Shown here: piece after piece, positions 24,201 through 34,739 of the stretch | How positions within the stretch are numbered: the stretch's first letter is position 1 | Layout: each line of letters begins with the position of its first letter | Assembly (NCBI RefSeq): GCF_004210375.1 | Contig: NW_027467782.1 | Coordinates: 37,499,771-37,563,770 of the forward strand | DNA: 64,000 nucleotides | Direction: 5' to 3' | Source: Tachypleus tridentatus | Taxonomy: Eukaryota > Arthropoda > Merostomata > Xiphosura > Limulidae | Position numbers and translations under genes: made by a program | Notes under the pieces: model-generated | Told to the model about the DNA's origin: nothing | Database searches by the model: none | The model's input: only the letters and a program-made list of their open reading frames with translations

Positions 24201-25591
24201 GTAAATATAAAACTCAGATATTTTCTATTGTAAAGATTGTTATTGTAGTCAATATTATTCATTTATACCTTATTTGGCTTTGTTTTGCTTTCCTTAAGAG
24301 CAAATTTGCACAAATTGCCATACGAGTTGTGTTCACCACAGCAGTCGAATCTTTTAATTTAGTGTTACGAGATTTCAATCTTACCGATAAACAATCAGAT
24401 GGAATAAGCTTATCACGAATGTTCTAGAACTGAATATTGGAAGTAAAAAGGGATTTTGAGTTTAGTAAAAAGTTGTCAAGATGTAGAAAAAAATTTTTAA
24501 TCCTTTATCTCTGTTACGGTTTACTTACAAATCTGTATTAGAAAGAAGCCCTCTTGGTTCTCTATCTCCAGTATTGTATTGAAGTTGGCTGTTAAATGTT
24601 TCAGGTATAAGGAAGACTAATGTTTGCTACTATTGACAAAGATTAGTGAAGGTACAGCGACGTGCATGTATTTATCTGAAAGAATGAAACAGAACCACTA
24701 AACTCAACTTAGTATTAAATTTTATAAAAAAAATAAATGAAAGTTTCAAAAAAAATATTTAACGTTATTTTACAAACAATAAATTTTCAATCTTTGCATT
24801 TGTTTTGTTAAACATATACAATAGGATATTCGTTTCGTGCTCACCACAAATATCAAAACAAAGTTTTTAGGGTTCCAAACAAACCTTCCACTGATCACGT
24901 GACAGGGACTTTTGTCTTTAAGGCTATACTTTTACAGCAATATTCCTTAGTGACGTATTGAAGGGATATAAGCACGTTCTTACAAACTGTCAAATAATCC
25001 TATTGTAAACACTTGATTGTGTTTAAAAGCATTTACCATACATTTCAGGTTCTGTACAAATTACCTTGGCTATGGTGTAGAATTTCGTTACATGCAACAT
25101 CAGGGTACATTGTACTTTACAACAAATTAAAATAGTTTATTTCATATTTATGAATCAGGGAAATAATATATTTAATACTATTATTTATTATAGTCTGTTA
25201 TTGCATTCCTATGAAACATAATGGGTGAAAGTTTCAGTTTCAAAAATGTAATGTCTAGTTTGAAATTTAAGTAATTAGTGATATTTTGAAATAGGTTTTC
25301 TTCCTGCCACTCAATACGATATTTCATATTTTTAACAGTATTTTAGCCGGTTATTAAAAATGATGTTTTACGCACCCTTGGTAAGATGGAAAGGCATTGG
25401 TTAAGTCCTATGAAAAATAAACGAAAAAAAGTTTCCCAAGCGATTGTTAATACTAAGATAACGTCAGATAATGCAAGTCGGTTGGTACACAAAGTATAGT
25501 AATGTAGTTGTGTTTGATACCTGTCAGTGTTTATTATAAGATATTGTTAATCAAAGGTTAACGTTTTTAATACTAATGCATGACAAACGTG
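21231..25591. other. AT-rich non-coding stretch with SINE crumbs
   Basis: No gene is recognised in 4.4 kb. A minus-strand tRNA-like B box (GGTTCGAGCCCC, about 22405-22416) and a degraded family-2-like piece near 24290-24370 are the only repeat traces seen. Confidence 0.4.
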
Positions 25592-25715
25592 CTTTGTGGT
25601 TTTCTTATAAGAGAGCCACATCCGGTTATCTGCTAGCCCACTGAGGGGAATCGAAACACTATTTTTAACGTTGTAAATCCGTACACTTACCGTTTTATAG
25701 CAGTGGGCATGGAAA
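25592..25715 (-). repeat. SINE family 2
   Basis: On the minus strand the head lies near 25700 (TGCTATAAAACGGTAAGTGT), then GGATTTACAACGTTAAAA and TTCGATTCCCCTCAGTGGGC, and the tail AACCGGATGTGGCTCTCTTATAAG. It is substituted but near full length. Confidence 0.7.
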
Positions 25716-25922
25716 ACGTAGCCAGATAATTCCTCTCGGTAAATACATTTTGTAGTGTTATTTCTCTTCATTGTTTTTATTTGTTTAGTGAAAAACTCCA
25801 GGATGGTCTATCAGGAGTTATATCCGCCGAAATATTCCATCCCCAAATTCAAGAATTTGAATCTGGGCCACTCAGGTTCCCAGGAGGTACTGTGCATGCA
25901 GCAGTTTTGTATACTTCTCATT

Positions 25923-25973
25923 GGAGAGAGAGAGAAAGAAAGAGAAAGAGAAAGAAAGAGAGAGAGAGAGTTT
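25923..25973 (+). repeat. (GA)n microsatellite
   Basis: This is an almost pure purine tract of GA and GAAA units. It creates spurious Arg/Glu-rich open frames on both strands. Confidence 0.95.
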
Positions 25974-28849
25974 TGTAATCTGATGGTATGGAAAGGAATG
26001 TTGAACAAACAAAGTTTAAAATAAAACTAACAAGTAATCTTGATATAAGTACCTAAATTACTAATAGTTGTAATAGAATGGCATAGACAGATATACAGCT
26101 TGTGGTGTTTGCATACCCGTTAGAACTGTAACAAGATTTTTAATACCCATAATAACAACACAAAACTATTAAATAAATTAGAAGACAACGCTTCGAAGTC
26201 CCAAAATTTTTACATTTTATACAAACAATCTTGAGATTCATTTTTACCTCGAATGGGTTTGTTGTTATCAGTTGAACTGATAGATAATGAGTGCGGCCAA
26301 GGTCATGAAAATAATTTTTTTTTTGTTACAAAACAGTTGTGTTTACAACATTTAAACGAGATTGTATCCTACCCACTACTGGTTAGAGTGGTGTTAACTT
26401 ATTGGAAGATTTTACTATGTACATAAAGGAGTTTACCTTGTTAAAATTGTTTTAACATCCGAGTTTAAGCTGTTTGATACGTTTACTAATATAGCAGTTT
26501 ATATACAAGTTTTTACTAAATTTATTTATAGAAAATATATACTAATACGGCTGTGCTAAGGGTCGACTATATTCTAGTTATAATTTAAACACTTATTACA
26601 TGTTTTATTTATTTATTTGCTTTTATCCACATAATGGTCCCTTTTGATTTTGTGTGAAATTTAACATTAAGATGTGTTCGTACACCAACCTTAAGCGGTC
26701 AGTGTTCATACATCAATATAAAACAATGTCTGGCGAGTGGCAATACATACTCTGGTAAACAAATGTTTATCAAAATACAAGTTTGTTTTAACTCACCAGT
26801 TCACGAATAAATAGAGATTGCTGCTCCTATCATCGAACGAAGAATAGAAGTACCAACCACCACAGTTCGAATAGGAGAGGGATATACTTCTTCAGTCACG
26901 AAATAGATGCCAGCAGCTGTGGATATGGACATTTTATCCATCATCGGAAAATTTATCATATCTGTACAAAGTAAATACATATTTAAAACGCCAATAACAA
27001 AATTACCAGTAAAACTACAATAAGAAATTAAATACAGATACGATACCTTAAAAAAAACAAAAAAACTTAACCTAACAAGTTTATAGCTGTTAAATGTTAC
27101 TTCAGGAACGTAAATTCAATGAATATTAATACGTGACTAAATATTTTGCTTTTAAGCAAACACTGATTTGTAATTCATTTTAGTTTGTTACACTCAACAT
27201 AACTGAAAGCATCATAACTCTAGTAAAATTATAATTATGATAAAAACAAAGAATTGCAGGACACTTTGCTTTACACACACCTTGCGGAACAGCAATCTCC
27301 AGAACATAGGAAACACAAGTAACTAGGAAAGATACTATGATGGTTAGTTTCCGTTTCACAAAGTTTACCGTTAGAGGGAGCATTACACAAACCGGAAGTT
27401 CCACAGCAGCTTGCAGTGGTAAGCTGATGTACGTACTGTCCACTAGTGTAGAGGAGCCGAAGGTCAAGCCGTAGTGTTAAAATGTAAAACTTAAATGTTC
27501 CATAAATGCTACTAGTAAAAACATTTTTGTTAATACAATGTTGTGGTTTATCAATACCAAAACACAAGCTCGCGTATTGGAATATTTACTTGTCTGTTCT
27601 CAAATTGATATTCTTTAAAGGCAGAATTGGAGTAAATTAACCTGTAAAATTGTGGACGTGATAAAATGCACCAATCGATAGGGTTCCTTCGTCTTCTGAA
27701 TCAGAAACCGTTATTAAATGTCAAATCGGTCAGGAGATGACGGAACTGAGCAAAACGTTTGTACCAAAAAAATATCAGGTCATTCTACGTGTGGCTATGC
27801 TGTGGCTAAAATATATTACAAAGCATGTATGGTTTCTGAAAAGTTAGAAGATAACTACCATTTCTATAATTCTACGACGCAATCGCAGTAGAAAGTCAAA
27901 CTTTCCTGAAATTTGATTTATACAAAAGCCAGTGACGTCATTATGGTTTCCATTATTTTGTTGATATTCACAATTTCAAGAGGACATAAGTTAAAGATAA
28001 AGAGTCGTTTTCCTCCACCATCTTTGACATTAAAGTATTAACTACTGGTTAGTCAAAGAGCGCTTCAAGATCATCTACACAGTTTTTCTTTTGTACATTG
28101 TCGTGTTAAGTTGGGCCAAAATGCTATCCGTTACTTTAGAATATTTGCAACAGTTACTACTCATAATAAGGTGTGTTCTGATTCGCAAAATGGCTTCTAA
28201 CATCCGCAGTCCCATACGATTACGGACCTTGTTTTTCAGGTGATATGGGTAAATATGCATTTGGCAATTGCATCACTCACTGGGGTGGTAAAACAGGATA
28301 GTGCATAGGCTGCTAGATCTTCATAAAACACGTGTGCTGCATCTTGATATCTGAAATTCCTTCCCAAAACTCACCAGGATCTTTTGGATGGTTGATTTAG
28401 TGTTTTATAGCACAAAGCAGCTAGTCTGTCTGCGCCAAACATCTGGTAAAAGTAAAATTACAAGTATATGTAGCAAAATTCATAAAAGGAAACTATGGTA
28501 AAACAAACGTTATTTTAGATAAAACAAAAGTAGCATAAAACCAATGTGTATATCTAGGGTACCATGTAAAGAGAAAAACTAATTGTCATAACCCGCCAGA
28601 AAGACTAACAGGTAAGTACAAAAACCATCGTCAGTCACCTGAAGTTGGCCTTTCCAGTCCTGGATTCGAGTTATTTAATGTTACTGCCAGTTTATCATTT
28701 CAAATCGAACGAGATGAACTGCGATTTTTAAAAAGTGAGCCACATTATAAAAGTGTAATATAAAAATTAAAAACTTGTATAGCATTAGAAAGATCAATGG
28801 CCTTTAAAAACTAAAAATTATTATTACCATTACCAAGATGGACAGCGTT
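25974..28849. other. AT-rich non-coding stretch
   Basis: No gene, RNA or repeat is recognised. Short overlapping minus-strand frames at 27180-27567 have no domain I know. Confidence 0.4.
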
Positions 28850-30450
28850 ACCATCACCAATAATACTGTCTAACGTTATGGGCAAACCATGGGATGGGAT
28901 AGAACATGTTTAAAATTGTGCCGTCGTTGAGTCGTAACGACAACAAAAAAGTAAAATATGGCTTATTGCAATCCGAGTGTTACACGAACTACACACTGGT
29001 GCAGTTTCAGATAATAGAAAAAAACGATGCGTTAAAAAACTGACCAACGCGTATTTTAGTTGGAACAACTTCCTCTTTCCGATCCTTACGGATCGAAGAC
29101 GAAAGTTCAATAGAGAGATTTATTTGGTAAAGCTCGTTTTCACGTTGCTCAATCCAAGTAGATTGCCAACTGGGATGGAGCCGTGCCTTAAATATAGGAT
29201 TATAGTCCATGTATGGAACAGGCACAGCAGTGATAGTGCCAGAGCAAGTAGATTTAGCTGCAGTGCGAGTGAGCTCATTCCCATGAATACCAACGTGGTC
29301 TGGTATCCAGAAAAACTAGATAGCAGTGGATGTTAAAAGAGAAATGGTCTAATCGGTTTTGAATAATTAGCTAGAATAGGGTGAGAAGTGATTCAAAGCT
29401 AGCAGAGAACTAAGCGAGTTATTATAAATTGTGAAATGTGAGTACTGCTTAGCTTCTGTGTAATCGAGGTCAAGAGAAATGGCATACAGTTCAAACAAGC
29501 CATGAAGAGCCCACACAGTCGCTAGATTTCGAACCATCTGTATAAATAGGAATGAAGAAGGTCCAAAAAAGAATGTTTAGCAAATAAACAGTATTTCCAA
29601 TCGGAGCGTCTGCTTTCCTCAGATGACCTAAAAGATACATCAATTCATCCAAATGTGCTTGGATATAAAGGCGAAAAAAAAAGAGCAGTGACCGATCGTC
29701 TGTTCTAACAAGTGTGGTCCACTGAGGAAGGAAAACACATCTGCAGGTGAGCTGTTTTGGCAAGGAACGAAGTTTTGAAGCATATAGTAAAGATAGTTGC
29801 AAATGGCAGAGGTGCAAAGAAAGTTCATGAGATTGTAAAAGCTGATGTAGGGAAGTGCAGATAGCCAAGCGCAGAGTAAAATCTTTGATGACGAATGGGG
29901 TCCATAATCGAGTTTGGATTGAATATGAGCACGATATATTTTTAAACATAGAACCTCGATCTGCTCCTGAAGTGGCAGAAGAGAAAACAAGAAGAATGCT
30001 TGGTATTCTTGTATATTTGACCCATAGCTGCATGACATGTGGTTTCAGGATCAGCTTACGGTCAAAGATATGCCCCAGGAACCAAACAAGAGGAGCATTA
30101 TCCCTGATCCTAAGGTCTTAGAGACTACTCGTCAAAGCAATTAGACAGTAGTTTGAAGAAATCTAGGGATCCTTCCCAGGCTTAAAAGAAATGTAGGACA
30201 ATAGTTTGGCGCCAGACATTAAGTAAAACATTCTCTTACCAAATGTAGTTACAGTGCACATCATCAGGTCCAACTGATGAACTACCAGACCACTGAAAAG
30301 CCAGGCTCAGTTCCATTAAGGTAAAGGGACAACTATAGTCAAAAAACAAAATCAGCTTGAAAGGAAAGAGGTGATCGCTCTACTAGAGTCTTGACAGGTA
30401 AGAAGGTGTAGGAGGGAGTAGAAGTTGTAAATACTCGGCTAAAGATTGAC
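28850..30450 (-). pseudogene. Jockey-like LINE ORF2 remnant (RT thumb, RNase H, zinc finger), RT core deleted
   Basis: On the minus strand, from high to low coordinates: a degraded fingers region (GPTDEL near 30270), an AWEG/PGKDP-like stretch near 30180, then a jump straight to the thumb side (FDRKLILKPHV near 30050). Next come KIYRAHIQSKLDYG (about 29905-29950), an RNase H start (IPIYTDGSKSSD near 29515-29550), an RNase H C-part (FFWIPDHVGIHGNELTRTAA near 29260-29320), and a C-terminal C-x2-C-x7-H-x4-C finger (CSSCNTRIAISHILLFC near 28945-28995). The RT core with the catalytic YxDD is missing between about 30120 and 30080, indicating an internal deletion. Frameshifts and stops are frequent. 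It is the same family as 5446-6540 and lies just upstream of the histone locus. Confidence 0.8.
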
Positions 30451-30840
30451 GATGCTCCAAGTACCAGCTATTTCCTGACCATCAGAAAGAAAGATTTAGA
30501 GAAATAAAGTGTATTGCTCACTGACCTTTCGAAGCTTTGAAACCGGTGGTAAAAGATATGCTGGTTGTGAACTTTATCCAAAATTTCTTCTGACATTTGT
30601 AGCATTGGATAATTGGTTTTTTGGTGTGTTTTTCCCGGTTCGGTCGTGTGTCTTTTGAAAAATAAAAAGCAACCGTTTTTTAATAATTTTTCCTGATCGT
30701 CTTTTTTGTTGACGGTTACAACTATTACGCTGTTCACTCACAAAGTTTTATCAACTTTGTAGGATTGAACGAGATATATTGAGTCGCCTGTGACGGCCGC
30801 GCTTCTCGCGACAGCTATCGAGTTCGCAAACCAAAATGCT

Positions 30841-30892
30841 ATTGGCTACTTTTCAATCCTGCAGCGCGCAATTTAAACGCTGACTGAATTTT
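30841..30892 (+). promoter_or_regulatory. Predicted H2B promoter, cut off from its gene by a retroelement
   Basis: An inverted CCAAT box (ATTGG, 30841-30845) and a TATA-like TTTAAA (30872-30877) precede the target duplication at 30893-30903. In the pre-insertion order (skipping 30904-32528) the TATA-like box would lie about 40 bp before the H2B ATG, as in compact histone genes. The insertion point therefore falls close to the expected transcription start. This is inference from spacing and motifs. Confidence 0.55.
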
Positions 30893-30903
30893 GCCCAAGT
30901 TTA

Positions 30904-32517
30904 GGTTTAGGGGTTTTCGAGAGACCTGAGCTAGTCACCGAGCAAGTCAGACGTGCCAATATGTTATTCAAAACGAAACGTTCATCCTCGCCAGTCAGGC
31001 CGTTATTGCCTCCTGTAATCGTCGACGGCTTACCGCCGAACCTCACGCCGTACCAAGTCGCCACGTTGATCGCCCGAGCTAAGCCTGGGGCAACCATCGA
31101 ACCGTCCAGGACCCGTATTTTACGCCGGGGCGGAATCCTCATCCAACCAGCCACTATTGCAGACCAAACCTATCTGTGCCAGCCATGGAACACTGAATTT
31201 AAAGTAAGTTGTTCCCCAACGAAAAGTCCAGTCAATCTTTATTCTGTATTCCTCAGGGGCGTCGACCCATCAATTCAACCAGAAGAAATCAGACAAACCA
31301 TAGAACCCCAAATACAAGCCAAGGTATACGCAGTTCATCGAATTTATTCTAAGAACAGTAATCATCCCACACACTTCATAAAGATAGTGACAACATCGAA
31401 GTACAGTGCCGACTGTATTTTACGAGATGGCTGTTATTATCATATATTTCATTTTAGAGCCGAACGCCCACATCGACGACCACTCAAGAATGGTTCAAAC
31501 CAAGCACCCAGATATCGCAAACAACCAACGGAAATCTTCCAACAGGAAAATACCAAAATACCGCCGAGTCCAGACCGTATTAGAAGAAACATGAAGACGG
31601 ATTCAGACAACCCGACTCAGAAGACGACAACACCCATTGTTAGCAACACGCCAAGTTCCAGTAGTTCAAGAAAGAAAAAGGACAGTTCCTGCCAGACTTC
31701 AATCCTAGTTCCACAGAATTTAACAACCAGCCAGACTCAAACCATTACGAAAATAACCACTGACGTGACAGCACAAACTGAAAAACAATCTACCTCCACG
31801 CAGAAAACTCAAACCAAAATCTCGAGAAGAAACAAAGCATCACAGACCAGCGAAGAACAACTCACCGAAGAACAGCCAGTAGTTCCACCACCAAGACCAC
31901 GTTTCTCAGTTGCACCAATGGGCTTCAAGTGTGGAAACAAGTTCATGATGAAGTTACCACCCGATCTACAAGACTGCAGCTAACAGTTTCCACGTACACC
32001 ACCAACATAGTTCATCAGTTTTTTTTTGTGTTTTTTTTCCCAGCTACTTCCGGGCACGGTCTGGGTAGATTATTCGGCGCCCAGGCCGTGAAAGTGGGTT
32101 TTCTCGGGGCACTCCCGTTTCCTCCCACAGCAAAATTTCTGGCATTGGACCTGTAGGTCCCAGCCTCATTCTGAAAAGGGCTGTTTTCCCAGTCAAGGGT
32201 ATCTAATCAATTACAGTAAATTTTAAAACCAATTCGCCAGCCGCCAGTGTACTCCATCCTCGAGCCAAGGTCTGGCTCACTTCACTTTCGCTGCTTTCGT
32301 CCAGTTCTCCCGTCCTTCCTCTCACTCACAAATACACCACTACATTTTTTTGAAATGTTAAAAATAAAGTAAAATTCCACGGATATCTTAAAACATTTCT
32401 CATGTAAGGGGACGAAGAGGAACTACAAAGTTCCTGAACACCCCAGTTGGAGAGAGAACTCTTCTGATTTCTCTCTCTCTAAACTGAACCCCTGCCACGT
32501 TAGTTTAGTTTAGTTTA
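30904..32517 (+). mobile_element. ORF1-only non-LTR retroelement, copy 1 (full length)
   Basis: A perfect 11-bp target duplication GCCCAAGTTTA lies at 30893-30903 and 32518-32528. The element begins GGTTTAGGGG, carries one 340-codon ORF, and has a 3' UTR of about 530 bp with a hairpin (32055-32090) and a CTGAAAAGGGC block. It ends in TTTAG repeats (about 32499-32517). A microsatellite tail and a target duplication without LTRs indicate target-primed reverse transcription. No reverse transcriptase is encoded, so it must be moved in trans. It lies in the H2B 5' region, 20 bp before the H2B ATG. The duplication is perfect and the ORF intact, so the insertion is young. Confidence 0.9.
30961..31983 (+). 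CDS. ORF1/Gag-like nucleic-acid-binding protein of the retroelement (340 aa)
   Basis: The protein is intact. Residues 1-15 are basic. About 18-75 and 90-170 look like two RRM-like folds (IVDGLPPNLTPYQVATLI; VFLRGVDPSIQPEEIRQTIE), as in the Gag region of jockey-type elements, but no CCHC zinc knuckles follow. Residues 175-315 are Ser/Thr/Gln/Lys-rich and probably disordered, with a basic patch (SRKKK, 236-240) and Q-T motifs at 244-246, 257-261, 271-273, 283-285 and 294-296. The C-terminus is conserved (GFKCGNKFMMKLPPDL). The ATG at 30961 is the first Met; the frame is open upstream to the element start but has no other ATG. Its likely role is binding element RNA into particles (inference from family). 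A second copy is at 37145-38167. Confidence 0.8.
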   Translation: MLFKTKRSSSPVRPLLPPVIVDGLPPNLTPYQVATLIARAKPGATIEPSRTRILRRGGILIQPATIADQTYLCQPWNTEFKVSCSPTKSPVNLYSVFLRGVDPSIQPEEIRQTIEPQIQAKVYAVHRIYSKNSNHPTHFIKIVTTSKYSADCILRDGCYYHIFHFRAERPHRRPLKNGSNQAPRYRKQPTEIFQQENTKIPPSPDRIRRNMKTDSDNPTQKTTTPIVSNTPSSSSSRKKKDSSCQTSILVPQNLTTSQTQTITKITTDVTAQTEKQSTSTQKTQTKISRRNKASQTSEEQLTEEQPVVPPPRPRFSVAPMGFKCGNKFMMKLPPDLQDCS

Positions 32518-32537
32518 GCCCAAGTTTATTTTTCAAC

Positions 32538-32915
32538 ATGCCTCCACAACAAGCGTCTGGAAAAGCTGTGAAGAAGGCCGGAAAGGCCCAGAAAGCCGTA
32601 CGAGCTGGAGACAAGAAAAAGCGAAAGAAGAGGAGGAAGGAGAGCTTCAGTATTTACATTTACAAGGTTCTCAAGCAGGTCCATCCCGATACTGGAATCT
32701 CCAGCAAAGCTATGTCTATCATGAATAGCTTCGTGAACGACATTTTCGAGAGAATTGCTGCCGAAGCTTCTCGTCTGGCTCACTACAACAAGCGATCAAC
32801 TATCACGAGCCGGGAGATCCAAACTGCAGTGCGTCTGCTTTTACCTGGAGAATTGGCCAAACACGCCGTCTCCGAAGGGACCAAGGCTGTGACTAAGTAC
32901 ACCAGTTCAAAGTAA
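32538..32915 (+). CDS. Histone H2B
   Basis: This is a complete 125-residue H2B. A Lys-rich N-tail (residues 1-34) precedes the histone fold, with [60 protein letters not shown] and the C-terminal helix ending AVTKYTSSK, which holds the usual ubiquitination Lys. It pairs with H2A in the nucleosome. It is intronless, with a histone stem-loop 29 bp after the stop, so it is a replication-dependent gene. The coding region looks intact, but the native promoter is now about 1.6 kb upstream because of the insertion at 30904-32517, so expression is uncertain. Confidence 0.97.
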   Translation: MPPQQASGKAVKKAGKAQKAVRAGDKKKRKKRRKESFSIYIYKVLKQVHPDTGISSKAMSIMNSFVNDIFERIAAEASRLAHYNKRSTITSREIQTAVRLLLPGELAKHAVSEGTKAVTKYTSSK

Positions 32916-32944
32916 TGTGTTCTTCTTCTCTTTTCAATTCAAAC

Positions 32945-32960
32945 GGCCCTTTTCAGGGCC
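32945..32960 (+). terminator. Histone 3' stem-loop of H2B
   Basis: GGCCCTTTTCAGGGCC is a perfect 6-bp stem with a 4-base loop, preceded by AAAC and followed by ACCACA. A purine-rich GAAAAGGAGAAAG (32970-32982) fits the downstream element that pairs with U7 snRNA. It directs non-polyadenylated 3'-end formation. Confidence 0.95.
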
Positions 32961-32982
32961 ACCACATCTTGAAAAGGAGAAA

Positions 32983-33941
32983 GTCACATCGAATCTATTT
33001 CACTATTAACAGTTCAAGCATGCTTTCTCTATAACCATGCTTATAACGTGCGAGTAGAAATACACACATTATTAGAGAGTTTTGTTCCATTCCCACCTCT
33101 ATGCTCTCAGTGAGTATTTTTCGTTTGTAGTTAAGTGAATGAAGACAGACAAACGAACGTATACACACCCAGCCAATACATGTCGTCACCGAAAGGTACA
33201 AGATAATTATGATAATAACAAGAAAACAACAGCTACTCATTATTTAAGAAAGCAAAAAGAGAGAATGACAGAGGGTTAATCGATACACGGAAATAGTTAT
33301 TTCATTTAGAGTGACATCCATTACATGTTTAATATCCATGCGCTTGGGAGAAAACGAAATAGTGTCTGAGGGACAGAGCAACAGAGAAATTGTCTCTATT
33401 AAGGAGCATAAATCATATTAGTTATTAATAACTAGTAAATCTAATAGTAAGGCACACTATTCAGCCGTATATGCATGTGCATACGGAATAGATTTCTCCA
33501 TTACATTTGTGAAAGGCTCAGTACACTTCACTAACTAGTAAGGAGGCATACAATTTATATGGGTGGCTAGTAGTATAATACTGTTGCGAAAGAGTTAATT
33601 AATGAAGGAGCCCCGAGTTATTTTCCTTCGACCAATTGTGATTAAAACTAAAATGTAATTAAATGCAGTACTAATTGAAATTAAACTAAAGTTACGAATC
33701 ATTAAGTATAATTTGAAAACGAGCATATCTATAACAGCACAGGGAAGAAATAAATAAAGTCGCACTACATTACTTTCTTTTCTCGAACGTTCGTTAGACT
33801 ACAAATCTGAGCATGAAACGTTTTCAGAAATTTTTTACCATTTCACTCGCTCGATATAACAAGTGTTGTTACGAGCGGAATGAGTGTTTTGTTTGTTTTT
33901 CTGTAACGACTTATATGGCAAACTCTTTATCAGGAGATGGT
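32983..33941. other. Intergenic region H2B-H1
   Basis: No histone or other gene is found between the convergent H2B and H1 genes. The sequence is AT-rich without recognised repeats. Confidence 0.5.
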
Positions 33942-33957
33942 GGCCCTGAAAAGGGCC
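33942..33957 (-). terminator. Histone 3' stem-loop of H1
   Basis: The plus strand reads GGCCCTGAAAAGGGCC, the reverse complement of the canonical stem-loop. It lies 45 bp beyond the H1 TAA at 34003-34005 (minus strand) and is followed on the minus strand by ACCATCTCCTG. Confidence 0.95.
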
Positions 33958-34002
33958 GTTGATTTTGTGATATCACACAAAATTGGAAAAGAAGCAGCTT
34001 AC

Positions 34003-34567
34003 TTATTTCTTTCCTGCCACCTTCTTGGAAGCAGCCTTTTAGGGGCGGCTTTGGCCTTCTTGGGGCTTTCGGTTTACTGGCTGCAGGTTTCTTTGCTGGC
34101 TTCGCCACTTTCTTTGGTTTTGCCTTTGCCTTGGGTTTTAGCAGCTGTCTTTGCTTTCTTCTCAGCTACTTTCTTGGGCTTACTCGGGGCTTTACTTTTC
34201 TTTGCAGTCGTTCCTTCTTTCTTCTTTGGTTTTTTCACCACCTTCTCTTTGCTCTTTTGAGCACTCAGCTTGAAGGAACCCGTAGCTCCTTTTCCTTTAG
34301 TCTGTGTGAGAATGCCACTATTCACTGCTGATCGAAGATACTTCTTGATAAAAGGGTTCATCCGCTCCACGTCGAGTTTATAGTTGGCAGCAATGTACTT
34401 TTTGATAGCCTGGAGAGAAGAACCTCCGCGTTCTTTGAGAGAAGTAATGGCAGTGATTACCATTTCGGATACCTTAGGATGTACGGGTGCCGTTCTCGGT
34501 TTTTTCGCTTTTGTTTGCTCACCTTCTTAGGAGAAGGAGCCGTGGTAGGCGCCGTCGCATCAGCCAT
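34003..34567 (-). pseudogene. Histone H1 with several frameshifts
   Basis: A linker histone is readable from the ATG at 34567-34565 to the TAA at 34005-34003, but only by changing frame about four times. Pieces are [15 protein letters not shown], the winged-helix domain ([20 protein letters not shown], continuing to [20 protein letters not shown]), the Lys/Ala/Pro-rich tail, and the end KKVAGKK. Breaks lie near 34505-34520, 34135, 34050 and 34025. The last two each look like one base lost from a short run (AAA to AA, GGG to GG); the exact change at the other two is unclear. It therefore cannot encode H1 as written. Promoter and stem-loop are intact, so either the gene decayed recently or the assembly has indel errors. 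It binds linker DNA when intact. Confidence 0.85.
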
Positions 34568-34732
34568 TTTTAAAGCTTTTTTATTTATTAATCTTTCTAC
34601 TCGGTTGAAAAATACGAGCACAAGCACGTGAAGACCTTAAGTAAAGAGAGAGCGGCCGTAATTGAGAGCTTCATCTAACTGAGAGAAGTCAGCTGGGGTC
34701 GCCATTTCTCGCGTCTGAACGTATCATCCGGC

Positions 34733-34739
34733 TGTGTTT
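34733..34739 (-). promoter_or_regulatory. H1-specific promoter box
   Basis: AAACACA on the minus strand, about 166 bp before the H1 ATG, matches the AC/H1 box known from animal H1 promoters. An A/T-rich TATA-like tract (AATAAATAAAAAA) lies just upstream of the ATG, near 34575-34590. Confidence 0.5.

Noticed and set aside
25755-26024. Arg/Glu-rich open frames
   Set aside because: Products of the GA microsatellite.
30873-31154. Minus-strand 93-codon frame, repeated at 37051-37338
   Set aside because: Antisense shadow of the retroelement ORF.
33937-34331. Plus-strand hydrophobic frames resembling membrane proteins
   Set aside because: Antisense of the Lys/Ala-rich H1 tail.
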